NCBI GenBank assembly: GCA_016210935.1
Contig: JACQTH010000427.1
Coordinates: 1 to 5,783, forward strand
Direction: 5' to 3'
DNA length: 5,783 bases
Source of the DNA: Acidobacteriota bacterium
Lineage (GTDB): Bacteria > Acidobacteriota > Vicinamibacteria > Vicinamibacterales > JACQTH01
Below the pieces are notes generated by a model. It had not been told where the DNA came from. It was given only the letters and a program-made list of their open reading frames with translations, and ran no database searches. A program made the translations under genes and the position numbers. Shown in pieces: positions 5,483-5,783 of the stretch (the first letter of the stretch is position 1; each line of letters starts with the position of its first letter).

Positions 5483-5783
5483 TTACACGACGTCCAGCAC
5501 GGCCAGCGCCGCTTCGACGCGGCTCGCAGGCGTCGAGATGGCGAAGCCCTGGACCTGTTCCCGGATCGATGCCGCAATCTCTCGCGCAATCGCGACACCC
5601 TCGGCCGCCTGCGCCTCGTCGGACTCGCGGCGCCGGACCCGAGCGACGAGCGGCTCGGGCACCCGCACCCCGGGAACCTCGTTGGCCAGGAACTCCGCAT
5701 GCAGCAGGCTCTCGAACGGCAGCACGGCCGCGACGATCGGAATCCGCACCGGCTCGATGCGGGTCAGAAACGCCTCCAGCGCA
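5483..5783 (-). CDS. Methylenetetrahydrofolate reductase-type protein, C-terminal part (partial)
   Basis: The frame stays open to the right edge of the window, so only about the last 99 residues are seen; the stop TAA is at 5485-5483. The visible end reads FLTRIEPVRIPIVAAVLPFESLLHAEFLANEVPGV, then VPEPLVARVRR, AEGVAIAREIAASIR, VQGFAIS and SRVEAALAVLD. This is the C-terminal end of the MetF TIM barrel: the IPI-hydrophobic-P strand, the NEVPGV loop, and the VQG strand before the last helix. MetF reduces 5,10-methylene-THF to 5-methyl-THF for methionine synthesis. The wording is closest to the bifunctional YitJ type, in which an N-terminal homocysteine S-methyltransferase is fused to this domain. 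That domain would lie beyond the window, so single-domain MetF is equally allowed. A GTG at 5749 is an internal valine codon, not a start. Confidence 0.8.
   Translation of the reverse strand, partial: ALEAFLTRIEPVRIPIVAAVLPFESLLHAEFLANEVPGVRVPEPLVARVRRRESDEAQAAEGVAIAREIAASIREQVQGFAISTPASRVEAALAVLDVV

Overview
The window is GC-rich bacterial DNA, densely coded, with strong third-position G/C. It holds four complete genes and one partial gene: three on the + strand (35-736, 831-3329, 3392-4531), then two on the - strand (4606-5307, and 5483 to the right edge). The gene set is chromosomal housekeeping and lipid/one-carbon metabolism. There is no transposase, phage gene or CRISPR array. The composition, the C-terminus of an MTHFR-type enzyme, and the heptanucleotide and palindromic repeats suggest an environmental bacterium, possibly Acidobacteriota (Vicinamibacteria-like). 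That placement is an impression, not a demonstration.

Left part: a five-to-six-segment membrane methyltransferase of the ICMT/NnrU/MddA type is followed after 94 nt by lon, a full-length LonA ATP-dependent protease. The gap carries a close match to a sigma-32 heat-shock promoter, then a perfect 10-bp inverted repeat whose 3' arm overlaps the only visible Shine-Dalgarno sequence. Lon matches E. coli Lon numbering up to the ATPase domain (Walker A lysine at 362 in both). It then carries about 50 extra residues between the AAA+ lid and the protease domain. Part of that insert is encoded by a degenerate REP-type palindrome.

Middle: the 3' end of lon runs into an inverted pair of heptanucleotide repeats that form a terminator-like hairpin with a T-rich tail. 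A TTG-initiated GT-B type glycosyltransferase-like gene begins immediately after it. This protein resembles the N-terminal half of plant L-arabinokinase (ARA1) but has no kinase domain. Its C-terminal tail runs into a second, sequence-unrelated heptanucleotide inverted pair. That pair lies between its stop and the stop of the convergent methyltransferase gene.

Right part (- strand): a PmtA-like class I SAM methyltransferase (probable phosphatidylethanolamine N-methyltransferase) lies downstream of the 3' end of a methylenetetrahydrofolate reductase-type gene. A 175-nt gap between them has a possible promoter and two GC-rich hairpins. MTHFR supplies the methyl group that reaches SAM through methionine, so the two - strand genes are metabolically compatible; co-regulation is inference.

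No wholly new multi-gene system is evident. The most unusual signals are the two heptad inverted arrays at gene ends, the REP-type element coding part of the Lon linker, and the structured, heat-shock-like leader of lon.
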